A DNA stretch of 64,000 nt from Polydrusus tereticollis (taxonomy: Eukaryota > Arthropoda > Insecta > Coleoptera > Curculionidae): the NCBI GenBank assembly GCA_963920685.1, contig OY987332.1:44327275-44391274 (forward strand), read 5' to 3'. The notes beneath the pieces were generated by a model. It was given only the letters and a program-made list of their open reading frames with translations. It ran no database searches and was not told where the DNA came from. This document shows positions 21,338-30,442 of the stretch, in pieces. Every line of letters starts with the position of its first letter. The first letter of the stretch is position 1. A program made the position numbers and the translations under genes.

Positions 21338-21437
21338 TACGGTAGGTACGTCTTTACCGCATGTGCATGATGTTTAACAAAACGAGCCGAAGGCGAGTTT
21401 GGTAAATCACGCACATGCGGTAAAGACACCTGCCGTA
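21338..21437. repeat. 100-bp hairpin palindrome upstream of a tyrosine recombinase gene
   Basis: TACGGTAGGT then GTCTTTACCGCATGTGC pairs with GCACATGCGGTAAAGACACC then TGCCGTA. The loop contains a second small hairpin AACGAGCCGAAGGCGAGTTT. It lies about 240 bp before the Crypton-like frame. Palindromes of similar type precede the recombinase frames at 48.4 and 52.9 kb and the remnant at 33.5 kb. Confidence 0.75.
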
Positions 21438-21679
21438 AATGTATAGTACGATATTTTATCTACAAGCATGTTTTAGGGCACCAATATTGAAAACTCTAAA
21501 AGAGCACTGTTTTAATTTACCCCGTCGCCGTCGGTGCATCGTAAGTCGTTTATCAACAATGCATTAACATCAGGTTGCTAGGGAAATAAATTGTAGAAAT
21601 TTAATAGTTGGCTTTTATATGACAGATGTAAAACTTGACAACGGAATAAACGATAATTATTTTTGTAACAATTTCGTGA

Positions 21680-22117
21680 ATGTGTGTTTTACGTCCTTTA
21701 AATGTCAGTTGCAGCAGTGATGATGAAATTCCGAAGGAAGTTCTGGATATTGCTAAAGCAGCTACCCTTAATTTATTGCCGGATAAATCACGGCATAGAT
21801 ATGAGAAGGAATATGGGCTCTTCATGGACTGGTGTTCATCAAAGAAAGTTAAAGCAATTAGTGAAGATGTGATGCTTGCCTATTTTGTGGATAAATTTAG
21901 GGACAGTAAATCATCCTCTTTATGGAGTTATTACTCAATGCTCAGATCTACTATAAGTATCAAAAATAATGTCGACATAAGCAGGTATGCAAAACTGATG
22001 GCATATTTAAAAAGGAAGTCTGTGGGATACAAAGCTAAGAAATCAAAGGCATTCTCCAAGAATGAGGTTGTAAAATTCCTTGTCACGGCACCAGATGAGG
22101 AGTTTTTATTAATGAAG
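21680..22117 (+). pseudogene. Crypton-like tyrosine recombinase, N-terminal exon
   Basis: The open frame reads SCSSDDEIPKEVLDIAKAAT, LNLLPDKSRHRYEKEYGLFM, DVMLAYFVDKF and YKAKKSKAFSKNEVVKFLVT up to PDEEFLLMK. This is the SAM-like DNA-binding N-terminal domain of insect Crypton-type recombinases. It ends at a good donor (AAG-GTACAT at 22118), and the next residues of the family (VVLIVGIAGACRR) appear at 26174 after an acceptor, phase 0. The gap of 4056 bp is an intron or an interval expanded by the P-like element. No stop occurs in this exon. The catalytic C-terminal half is lost downstream (see 26138-26578). Confidence 0.8.
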
Positions 22118-22623
22118 GTACATAATTGCGATTTTTTTAAAATCTACTTTTAAGAGCTCTTATCAGTGACCTCCATTAAGGTGAAAAGGTTTGACAAACT
22201 ACAAAAAAACTATTGAATAGAATTTGTTAAAATTTTGAATTTAGGTTCGCAATTTGGTGCTGTATGACTATATGGTCTTGAATTAAAAAAAAAAAAAAAT
22301 ATTTTTTTTTAAAACGATAAATATAGATGAAGCTGAGAAAATGTTCCCATACAGTCTTTTTTGAAAGTATTTCCTCAACTACCTACAATTTCAATTAATT
22401 TTATACCTTTTTTTTAATGTGAAAAAACGTCAAACCGAGTTTTTGAGAAAAAATACCTAAAACCGGAACTATCTAAAGCGATTTGGCAACACTGCGGTTT
22501 ATCTAGCCAGTCCTGACCGCCACTCGCCGCTCGGAGCGGTAAATTATATTATGTCTCGCGGCGCGGCGACGAATCTAGGAATAGCCATGTTGCCTGATTG
22601 TTCAATAACACTGACTTATCCTC
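22118..22623. other. intron-like interval, GC-rich palindromic patch
   Basis: An intron-like stretch begins with GTACAT and contains A/T homopolymers. A patch with CACTCGCCGCTCGGAGCGGT near 22520 recalls the GCGAG-rich hairpins next to recombinase elements. Confidence 0.4.
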
Positions 22624-23162
22624 CTTCGCGGCACGATACACATAAACACGGTATGCTCTTGCGCATAGTATAGCTATCTCTCTCCCACAATAATGACGTC
22701 AGCTGGGTGATAAAATTCAACACTTGCCATATAAAAGCAATGGAGATTTAAGATATGTCGCTACTTTTGGGACATTTTTACTTAATTTAGCTAATATTTC
22801 TATTAAGTTGTTACTATATAATGGAGATTTAATAACTAGCTTATATATTTTTATTAAATATTTTATATTTTTAAGACACATATTGGTTAAAAGAATTTTT
22901 TTTATGTAGGAATTGGTGACTGGTTGAATACCTATAATTTCTTTATATGTGTTTAAAGTGTTCTCACAAAATAATAAAAATATTATTGATTTTTTATAAA
23001 TGTTTATTCTTAATAATAATAATAATATAGGTATTTCAGAATAGGTACAGGGTGTTCACTTTTCGTTCTTTAACTTCTTTGTTTCGCAATTAAGAAAAAA
23101 TTGTTAAATACAGAAGTTGTAGGATTTAATGTAAACTTTTTGCAAAATGCATTTTCGTAGAT

Positions 23163-23226
23163 ACAGGGTGTTGCATCAAAGCGTGACAGATCAAAGTTAT
23201 ATTTTTTAAAATGAAATACCCTGTAT
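23163..23226. repeat. 64-bp CAGGGTGTT-ended mini-repeat
   Basis: CAGGGTGTTGCATC on the left and GAAATACCCTG on the right are flanked by TA. Another CAGGGTGTTCAC end is nearby at 23048. These look like remains of tiny mariner-type MITEs. Confidence 0.5.
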
Positions 23227-23254
23227 ATTGTTGCATTATTGGATTCTAGGGACA

Positions 23255-23362
23255 ATTCTAAACCCAACTTTTGCTTGTTTGGCCTCTCTTCGGAGTTCAT
23301 TGTTTTGATCGTCTAAAAGCTTAACTTTGTTTCTAAGCTCGTTTAATTCTATTTTCATTTCC
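23255..23362 (-). pseudogene. coiled-coil exon of the P-like transposase
   Basis: The minus strand, after an acceptor-like TTTTAAG, reads MKIELNELRNKVKLLDDQNN then ELRREAKQ, a leucine heptad pattern. In THAP9/P transposases a coiled coil follows the THAP finger, which matches the position here (3' of the THAP exons on the same strand). The frame ends in a stop soon after. Confidence 0.45.
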
Positions 23363-23673
23363 CTTAAAATAAATAAATAAGTTGAAATTTTTTTTTTCTT
23401 AATAAATTATATTTAAAGCTGGATTTATAAACTCGAAAAGTTGGCGAGGTTGAGGTTCAGTCGGTGTTGGAAATAGGAGTTGAATTTAAACTAAAGGGAA
23501 CACTCAGTTCCATTTATACACTCGTTCATATTGTTCATGTAAAGCTCATGTAAGGTTCGAAAACTTCCGGGGTAGTTCGAGATAACCTATTTTTATGCTC
23601 GGAGTTCGGAATATCTAACCTCACAAACTTGATCATAACTTTAACCTCACCAACTTTTCGAGTTTATAAATCC

Positions 23674-25191
23674 CCCAGCAAACATTTATGATTGGTTTTA
23701 AGTCGGCCGACTGTGCGCAGATCTATTTTTGATCGGGATCGGTTTACTTGGAACGGTAAACCATTTAATTTACGCCCCGTTCCCGACAATCGGGAATAGT
23801 AATCGGATCTGAATCGAAAAAACATTGATATTTCGATTGTCGGTTGAACACGATCTATTATATGTCGATTATTTTATATTAACCGACGCTCTTTCTTTCG
23901 TCATCGAAAATGTTAATTTTAGACGGCGAGAGCCAACGGAATAGGTAATGCAATAAAAATTAGTTGGGAATTCAAATTTTAGCGCCATTTCACGGTAGTA
24001 TCGTATCCTGCATTACCGACCACTGCATGTGACGATGACGTCAAATGCAAATGGCGTTCTTTAGTTCTTTGGCTTCGGTCGGTGTGTTTTTGTGTTTTTC
24101 GGCGTTGCATACGATTAGAGTGATTTGCTGTTTCGTTACATTTTCATATTTCCAAATTTCAGGTAAGTTTTTTGTCTTTTCATTTAGGTATTTTTATTGC
24201 CAAGTATAAGTTCAGTAAATTATTGTTAGGTAATTCGTGGTTTACGGTTTTTAAATTTCATTTATTTTACTGGCAATTCACTGACATATATTTTTTGTTT
24301 GTAGGTTGTACGATTGTGATCATTGTGCCTTCTAAAATTAAAATAATGTCTCAAGAGGCTTTGATGATAATTTATGTTCCTATTTAACTTAAACATATAA
24401 CGTTATATTATACTGTAAATATTTTGTCTGTTAGAGGTTTTCCAATATTTTTATGTTCTGGGAAAGATGTGTAATAAAAAAACGTTTCATATTTAAATAT
24501 CAACTGTTTTAATTATTCTATTTGAGAGGGCTTTGAGTTATATGTTATATTAATCCCTATTATATCTGTACCAAAAGTGAAAAGACTAAAAATGAATGTA
24601 TCTAATTTAATGTATGATCACTCTAAAATTATATAGTCATCATCCTATTTTATCTATATCTTTAATTTTTTTTTTATTTTAGTTACTTATAAAAGGGACC
24701 AAGTAATAACAATAAGTTTCAATTATCAGTTTTTAAAAAATTTTTAAAAATTTTTTGGATTTTATATTTTTTACATTCAAAAAAATCCCTATGCCAAGCT
24801 GTAATTTGCGAGTGTAGGGATTTTTAAAAGTAAAAAATATAAAATCTAAATTTTTTTTAAAATTTTTGAAAAACTGATAACCGATAAATAAAATGTATCC
24901 ATACTTTGAATATACCTCATTTAAATGAAAAGGAATATATGACGTAACATAAAATAAAACGCAATATTTAGATATTGTACCAACAAATTTTGTGTAAAGA
25001 ATATGCATCTAAATGAGGATCGAGTTGTAAAGGAATATCGGCAAGATATCGGGACCCCCAATTGGCCGATTGCTGGCTCTGCTATCGGCCAGGCGGTCAT
25101 ATACGGTCCGGATCGACGTTGGCGTCCGGCATTGGCCCGATAATCCGAAACCAATCGGCCGACGTTTAATCGACGCTCAATGTTTGCTGGG
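23674..25191. mobile_element. 1.5-kb element with CCCAGCAAACATT ends, superfamily unknown
   Basis: CCCAGCAAACATT at the left is inverted as AATGTTTGCTGGG at the right, and further pairing includes GGTTTTAAGTCGGCCGACTG versus CCAATCGGCCGACGTTTAAT. The interrupted MITE end reads ATCC-AG, and CC appears on both sides, suggesting a 2-bp duplication. No transposase was found inside, and there is a palindrome at 24727-24886. Confidence 0.65.
24727..24886. repeat. 160-bp AT-rich palindrome
   Basis: Arms of about 65 bp (ATTTTATATTTTTTACATTC versus its inverse near 24830) close on a loop with AAGCTGTAATTTGCGA. It is probably a hairpin MITE inside the 23674-25191 element. Confidence 0.65.
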
Positions 25192-25196
25192 CCAGC

Positions 25197-25834
25197 TTAA
25201 AGCAGTTCATGTATGTTCAAGTTAAGTAAAAGTAACAATACAAACTTACACATACGCCTTTGTCTTTGTAAAAACAGAAGTTGCTTTAGTGCTGACAGAC
25301 GGATCCATGTTAAATCCGATGAGGTCTCCGGTTCAAGAGATGCTGTGTGTATAACAACACTTTCTGCCAAAATATTCTTAATTTCCTCTCGTCTCCTTTT
25401 TTGTGCAAATCATACCTTGCGTTCTTTACTTGGTCTTCTACGTTTTTTAAATAAATTTAATGTGGGAACTGCATCAGGTTTTAAATGTCGATTTATTTGT
25501 ACATAGGTACCCCAAAAGTCGTTCTTTTAATGGTACTTCAAAACAAGTCTCTTCAAAATGTTCACAACATATGCGGGCTAAAACATAACAGTCTTGATAA
25601 GAAAATAAAGATAAAAGCGCGTTGAATAACTATAGTTACTTAATACATAAAAATATCTTTAAAAAAATCAAAATTAACTTACCATTCTTCGCATTAATTT
25701 TGTCCTCGCATGTACAGGCAATAATCCACTGTTTTGATAAATTAGCGATCTTTTGGAAATCGAAAGAACTTTATAGTGCTCCCCTAAGTCTTTCGGGTAT
25801 GGTTATTACAATGTACCACAGCACAATTCGGCAT
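25197..25834 (-). pseudogene. THAP-domain N-terminus of a P-like transposase
   Basis: Exon 1 (25834-25683) starts MPNCAVVHCNNHTRKT, has an early stop, then KFFRFPKD, and ends at the donor GTAAGT. Exon 2 (25577-25197), after acceptor TTTTAG, reads ARICCEHFEETCFEVPLKER, and after a frameshift LKPDAVPTLNLFKKRRRPSK followed by a basic stretch. The C-x4-C, C-x2-H-F and AVPT signatures define a THAP zinc finger, which binds element ends in P/THAP9 transposases. The frame runs into the MITE terminus at its 3' end. Two in-frame breaks make it non-functional. Confidence 0.8.
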
Positions 25835-26137
25835 TTTAACCGTTAATCACAAATTTAGGCAACTTTAAAGCACTTTCACGTTTACGTAAATAATGCTTAT
25901 ATCAATATATTATTATAAAATACGTTTCATTAAGCAAATAACAATAAAATTCCACAAATACTTCAAAACGACAGATATTTTACATATCAACAAATGCACA
26001 ACCTGACAGAAATGTCACCCACATGACGTCATGCGCAGAAATTTCGTATTTTCGTCTGTCTAAAGATCATACCGTGTAACTTATGTGTATCGTGCTTCGC
26101 GGCAAATTCCCAAGTCGGATCACGCGGTTCACTGAAT

Positions 26138-26578
26138 ATGCCCCTTAAACAACAACTTATTTGGTTGTTTCAGGTGGTACTCATTGTGGGCATCGCTGGG
26201 GCATGTCGCCGAGTGGAGTTATGTAAAATGAAAATTAAAGATATTAAGGAATTTGAAACCCACCTTGTTGTAACTGTCCCGGATACAAAGACACATGTAG
26301 ATCGACAGTTCGTGGTTTACCAGAAAATATGTCATGAATCACCCGATACCAATATCGAAGATGTAACTGCTTGGAAAGAAAGGTTATTGACCATTTCGAA
26401 GGATTATACCCCAAGGGACGTATTTAATGCAGATGAGACAAGTATCTACTATTGTGCATTACCGACAGAAATATATGCATTGAAAAATGACAAATGTACT
26501 GGAAAAAAAAAGCAAACCAACGATTTACAATTTAGTTTTGTGCATATATGGAAAGTGAGAAGGAAGAACCACTTATAA
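26138..26578 (+). pseudogene. chimeric open frame: tyrosine recombinase exon fused to pogo DDE domain
   Basis: After the acceptor TTTCAG (exon from 26174) the frame reads VVLIVGIAGACRRVELCKMK, the block containing the first catalytic Arg of Crypton-type recombinases, through DTKTHVDRQFVVYQK. At about 26325 it passes without a frame break into SPDTNIEDVTAWKERLL, then DVFNADETSIYYCALPTEIY, the first catalytic block of a pogo/Tigger transposase. It remains open to HIWKVRRKNHL at 26578. The fusion has the DNA-binding half of one integrase type and the start of the catalytic core of another. It arose by a pogo insertion into, or recombination with, the Crypton gene. Whether it is transcribed is unknown. 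Confidence 0.75.
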
Positions 26579-27363
26579 TAGGCAAAATCAAATATTCTCG
26601 ATGTTTTAAGGGCGCACATATCGATCACCTCTTCAATGGGTCTTGAACAAAATACCGTGGATGTCAGCAGACATCATGACAACATGACTTCACAGATTTG
26701 ATACCAAGATGAAGAAACCAGAAGAGTGGTATTGTTTCTGGATAATGCAACGTCTCATTCGAAAATTATACTGGATAATGTCAAACTTATTTTTCTTCCA
26801 CCCAATACTACCTCACATTATCAAACTTTGGACCAGTTAGAATTATAAAATACTCTACAGAAGTTACCTTATTAAAAGGCTTTTAGCATGTACAGACGGT
26901 GATTGCCCTCTTCAAGAAATCAAAAATAATATTACCATAACCAACGCCTTTATATGGGTTTCGGTGGCCTGGCGCAACTTGCCCCCCAGTGGCAATAAAA
27001 AAATGCTTTATGAAAGCCGGATATTTGTGTAATACAGATAATATTGACGACTTCAAAGAAGATAACATCCCGCTCGCACAACTGTTTTCTAACAATAAGG
27101 ACACATTTGTGAACTTAAAACAATTTGCCCCTATTGATAACGATTTGTCAACACAAAGTGCAGAATTGACTATCATCGAGTGTATTGAAGAGATCCAAGA
27201 AACGGATGAAACTGCTCCCGACAGAGGAAGAGGAACTTGAACATGCTCCAGTGTCGAAAATGTCAAGCCTATCTGAAGCTTGTGCAAGTTTGAGAGACTT
27301 AGAAAGCTTTTTTAATAATGTTAACAATTTTGACAAGTCTACAAATATTTTCCAATTTCCATA
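26326..27363 (+). pseudogene. pogo/Tigger transposase pseudogene
   Basis: After FNADETSIYY the forward frames give CFKGAHIDHLFNGS, the second catalytic block LFLDNATSHSKIILDNVKLI, FLPPNTTSHYQTLDQ with the third acid, LLACTDGDCPLQEIKNNITI and a C-terminal part ending in FFNNVNNFDKSTNIFQFP. Several frameshifts and stops (for example near 26580, 26645 and 26840) separate the blocks. The N-terminal CENP-B domain is absent, replaced by the recombinase exon. The gene ends where the next mariner element begins (27355). Confidence 0.8.
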
Positions 27364-28979
27364 AATATATAATTTGTAATATATAATTTGTCTATATTAG
27401 CTCAAACCGTTTTTAAGATATGAGCAATCAAATATTTTAAAAGCTGTATTCGTTTGAGCTTAATATGTATGGAATGCCTTGGAAAAGAAAAGCCCCGTAA
27501 TGGCGTTGAATTAAAATGTCGTCAGAGGAGGTGTTGGAAAATAAAGTTTCGATTTGTCTAGAATGCCTTAAAAACAAGCCATGAAAATGATAATATTAAT
27601 GTGTCAAAGTCTAGAGTATTTATTAGTTAAAATGAAATATTCCCTGGAAGAACGATTTCAGATAATCACCCTTTTCTATGAAAGTGGGGAAAATGCAAGG
27701 GAAATTTTGACTTTAAAACGTTTATTTGAGGAGACAAAGTCATTACACGACCGCAAACGAAGATATGGAAGAAACGTGATCCGAGAACGTGTAATAATAA
27801 ATTATTTTAGTATTAACCCAATGAATTCCATAGAGGAAGCGGTAAGAGATATTCTGTATGGTCCAAGAAGAAACAGAGTGAGTTTTAGCACCGTTCAAAG
27901 AACTTTAAATATGCATAAATTAATTCCGTTTCGAATTCACCCTATGCAACACCTGACGGCAAACCACAAGGAACTTCGGTTTCAATTTGTTGCACAAATG
28001 ATTATGAGAGAACAAGATAGGGATCCTGACTTGTTCAAAAAGGTCCTGTGGACAGACGAAGCAATATTCTCAACATCAGGAATGTATAATCGACGCAACG
28101 TGCACTATTGGTCTCGAGTAAATCCAAGAAAATACCAAAGTATTAAATATCAAGGCAGAAAGTCTGTTAATGTGTGGTGTGGTATAGTTAACCATAGAAT
28201 AATTGGGACAATTTTTTTTAATGGGTCATTAACTGGCCAACGATATCTCCAATTTCTTCAAAATGAAGTTGAAAATCTCATTGACGAATTACCGCTAATG
28301 GTAAACCAAAATATTATTTGGCAACAAGATGGAGCACCACCTCATGCAGTTCGTGATGTTGTGGATTTTTTGAATCATCGATACAACGAGTGGCATGGTC
28401 GTAATGGTACTATGAGGTGGCTACCAAATAGCCCAGATATTACAATAATGGACACATTTCTATGGGGGCATTTAAAAAATGTTGTTTACCGCCATAGAAG
28501 CCAAAATATTGAGGAAATAAAAATTAAAATTAACAATGAAATTAATAGACTTAAGGTAGAAAATCATATTTTAACAGCAAGTCTTGACCGACTGAAAAGG
28601 GGCTACCGGGCCTGCTTTGAAAATAATAGGGGCCACATTGAACAATTAAATTATTAACTATTTATTAATTTTATAAACTGCAGTTATAATTTGTAATATT
28701 ATTTATTATCGTTATTATACACATTATTATAAAAACTCTAGACTTTCGACATATTATTATTTATCTGGTTTTGGTTTTCAAGGCATTCTAGACATATTGA
28801 AACTTTATTTTCCAACACCTCGCCAGACGTTATTTTAATGCAACGCCATTACGGGGCTTTTCTTTTCCAAGGCATTCCATACATATTAAGCTCAAATGAA
28901 TACAGCTTTTTAAATATTTGATTGCTCATATCTTAAAAACGGTTTGAGCTAATATAGACAAATTATATATTTATGGAAT
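27355..28979 (+). mobile_element. mariner-type element with ~265-bp inverted ends and intact gene
   Basis: Left and right arms (about 27355-27622 and 28716-28979) pair through GTTTGAGCTAATATAGACAA, CAACACCTC and GCATTCTAGAC. The outermost bases are TTCCATAAATATATAATTTG on both sides; the left arm has a small internal duplication of ATATATAATTTG. The transposase frame fills the middle. It sits at the very 3' end of the pogo pseudogene. Because the terminus is AT-rich, the exact cut site and TA duplication cannot be fixed. Confidence 0.8.
27632..28657 (+). CDS. intact DD40D mariner-type transposase (341 aa)
   Basis: I chose the ATG at 27632 because an upstream in-frame ATG (27581) lies inside the inverted repeat, and MKYSLEERFQIITLFYESGE matches the usual family N-terminus. 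Residues 1-110 hold the two helix-turn-helix modules. The first catalytic site is VLWTDEAIFSTSGMYNRRNV, then SVNVWCGIVNHRIIGTIFF. The second is WQQDGAPPH and the third SPDITIMDTFLWGHLK, with 40 residues between the second and third aspartates against 41 in the other copies of this window. There are no stops or frameshifts. It would cut and rejoin element ends at TA sites in the nucleus. This is the only mariner-type copy here that looks able to make protein. Confidence 0.9.
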   Translation: MKYSLEERFQIITLFYESGENAREILTLKRLFEETKSLHDRKRRYGRNVIRERVIINYFSINPMNSIEEAVRDILYGPRRNRVSFSTVQRTLNMHKLIPFRIHPMQHLTANHKELRFQFVAQMIMREQDRDPDLFKKVLWTDEAIFSTSGMYNRRNVHYWSRVNPRKYQSIKYQGRKSVNVWCGIVNHRIIGTIFFNGSLTGQRYLQFLQNEVENLIDELPLMVNQNIIWQQDGAPPHAVRDVVDFLNHRYNEWHGRNGTMRWLPNSPDITIMDTFLWGHLKNVVYRHRSQNIEEIKIKINNEINRLKVENHILTASLDRLKRGYRACFENNRGHIEQLNY

Positions 28980-29016
28980 GAGGAAAGAAAGACGTTTCAT
29001 AAAAATTAAAAATATA

Positions 29017-29202
29017 CAGGGTGTTCCATTAAAAATACCACAACTTTAAGCCACAGTTCCTTTGTTTTAAGTCAGATCGCTTCTTAAATAGCAATCTTAG
29101 ATTCTATGGCAAACCATAAACTAGATGGCTATATTGGTTTTATTAAAAATACAGAGCAACTCAAAAAAAAGGCCCCTGTTCAGTCCTGGTTGAATTACCC
29201 TG
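29017..29202. mobile_element. 186-bp mariner-type MITE with unlike ends
   Basis: TA flanks both sides. The left end is CAGGGTGTTCCATTAAAAAT. The right end CAGGGTAATTCAACCAGGAC (read inward) resembles the MITE at 2958-3208. The two ends belong to different subfamilies, so this is either a hybrid or a chance pair of solo ends. Confidence 0.5.
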
Positions 29203-29204
29203 TA

Positions 29205-30440
29205 CAAATTGTATAACCCTTGGCACTTTAGTCCCTTGGTTTATTATATACTATTTGGAACCACAAGGCTTAGTATAGCATGCTAGTTTTATCTGGCAAA
29301 AACAGCAAGATTTGATGTAGCAATTCCTTTTATTATTGATTTTACAAGTTTGACTTACCCTTATTTAAATTTACGACGATCAGCTAACCACTTAACGAAC
29401 ACATGTGACATGCGACTCTAGCCACCAGAGTTGCTAAATTTGAGAAACGAATTAATTTAGTTTAATTTTACATGTTCGGCAAAGTTACCCCATTGGGCAA
29501 AGTAGCCCCACTCTACGGTAACTTTAAATTCAATTAAACACATCACTGTGTTTGTCAAATATTACTAAAATAAGTTTTATAGAATGTAAACTGTCTTCGA
29601 CATAACACAATATCGAAACCTCTATTCCTCGACCTATATCAGAAATTTAACTAATCTCTCTTTAGATGAAACCTCAACTTCCCCCGATATGCCATAACTC
29701 ATTTGGGGGTTAACTTGTGGCTATACCAGCCGAATGATTGGAGTAGTATTAAGCACCGCTTTTAACGAGTTTCCTTTTTCATCTACTCCCTAACCAATTA
29801 AAAAAGGATTTTGATGTTCGTCTAAAAGAAGGTAAAAAAGTATTATCGACAGAGTCTCAAGGGAATCCCTTTTAAGGCCGTGTAAAACAAATTGAACTGC
29901 GACCTAATCGTCGGTTTCCTTTTTAAAAGAGTTTCTTGTAATTGTGCAAGTATACAGAGTGGTTTTAAAATGGGTGACTTCCTGGTGAAATTGAGATATG
30001 CCCAATTACTCTTCCCAATCGACCAGTCTTGCATACAACTCGGCACCTTTGCTTATTTGTACTCTTATACGAATTATAATTAAAATCCGAGTAATATGAT
30101 ATTTAAAATGTGAAAACATTTTCAAGAAAAAAGTAATAAATCAAAATTAGACCAGAAAAAACTTCTCGACAAAAGATGTTCTTCGATATTTTATTGGAGA
30201 AACTTTCTTTCTTTGCTTGCTAACTTGCAAAAGGTTCAAAAAAGGTTTTTTTTCATATTCGTGTTTGTATTAAATTTATCTCAAAGCTTTGATGAAATAA
30301 AAATTATGGGATTTTAGGATAAAAAAGAATTTTTTAAAGCATGCGCAGCCTGTAATCTACATTTTATACGCCTAGCAGGTAGATAATGTGTTAAGCTGAA
30401 TGTTTTCTAATGTCTATACAGGGTGTTCCTTAATATCATG
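29205..30440. other. non-coding stretch
   Basis: No gene recognised. A short internal repetition of AAAGTTACCCCATT-GGGCAAAGTAGCCCC lies at 29482-29515, and a solo CAGGGTGTTCC end next to TA at 30418-30428. Confidence 0.35.
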
Positions 30441-30442
30441 TA

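Larger units (their letters stand above)
23415..25200. mobile_element. MITE copy 2 (TTAAAGCTGGATTTATAAAC ends), split by a later insertion
   Basis: The 253-bp body 23421-23673 matches the MITE at 8396-8647. Its last bases (AGCTTAA) are found at 25194-25200 on the far side of another element that begins at 23674, so the MITE was entered one base block from its end. The MITE itself lies within the P-like element. Confidence 0.75.
22632..26094 (-). mobile_element. P-superfamily-like transposon with 8-bp target duplication
   Basis: Inverted ends CACGATACACATAA...ACACGGTATG are at 22632 and, reversed, up to 26094. Exact 8-bp duplications CTTCGCGG lie outside (22624-22631 and 26095-26102). TGACGTCA plus TGGGTGA appears subterminally in both ends. 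The minus strand encodes a THAP zinc-finger exon pair at the 5' end and a coiled-coil exon further in. THAP domain plus 8-bp duplication is the signature of P elements. Most of the transposase is missing, replaced by two nested insertions, so the copy is dead. Confidence 0.75.
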
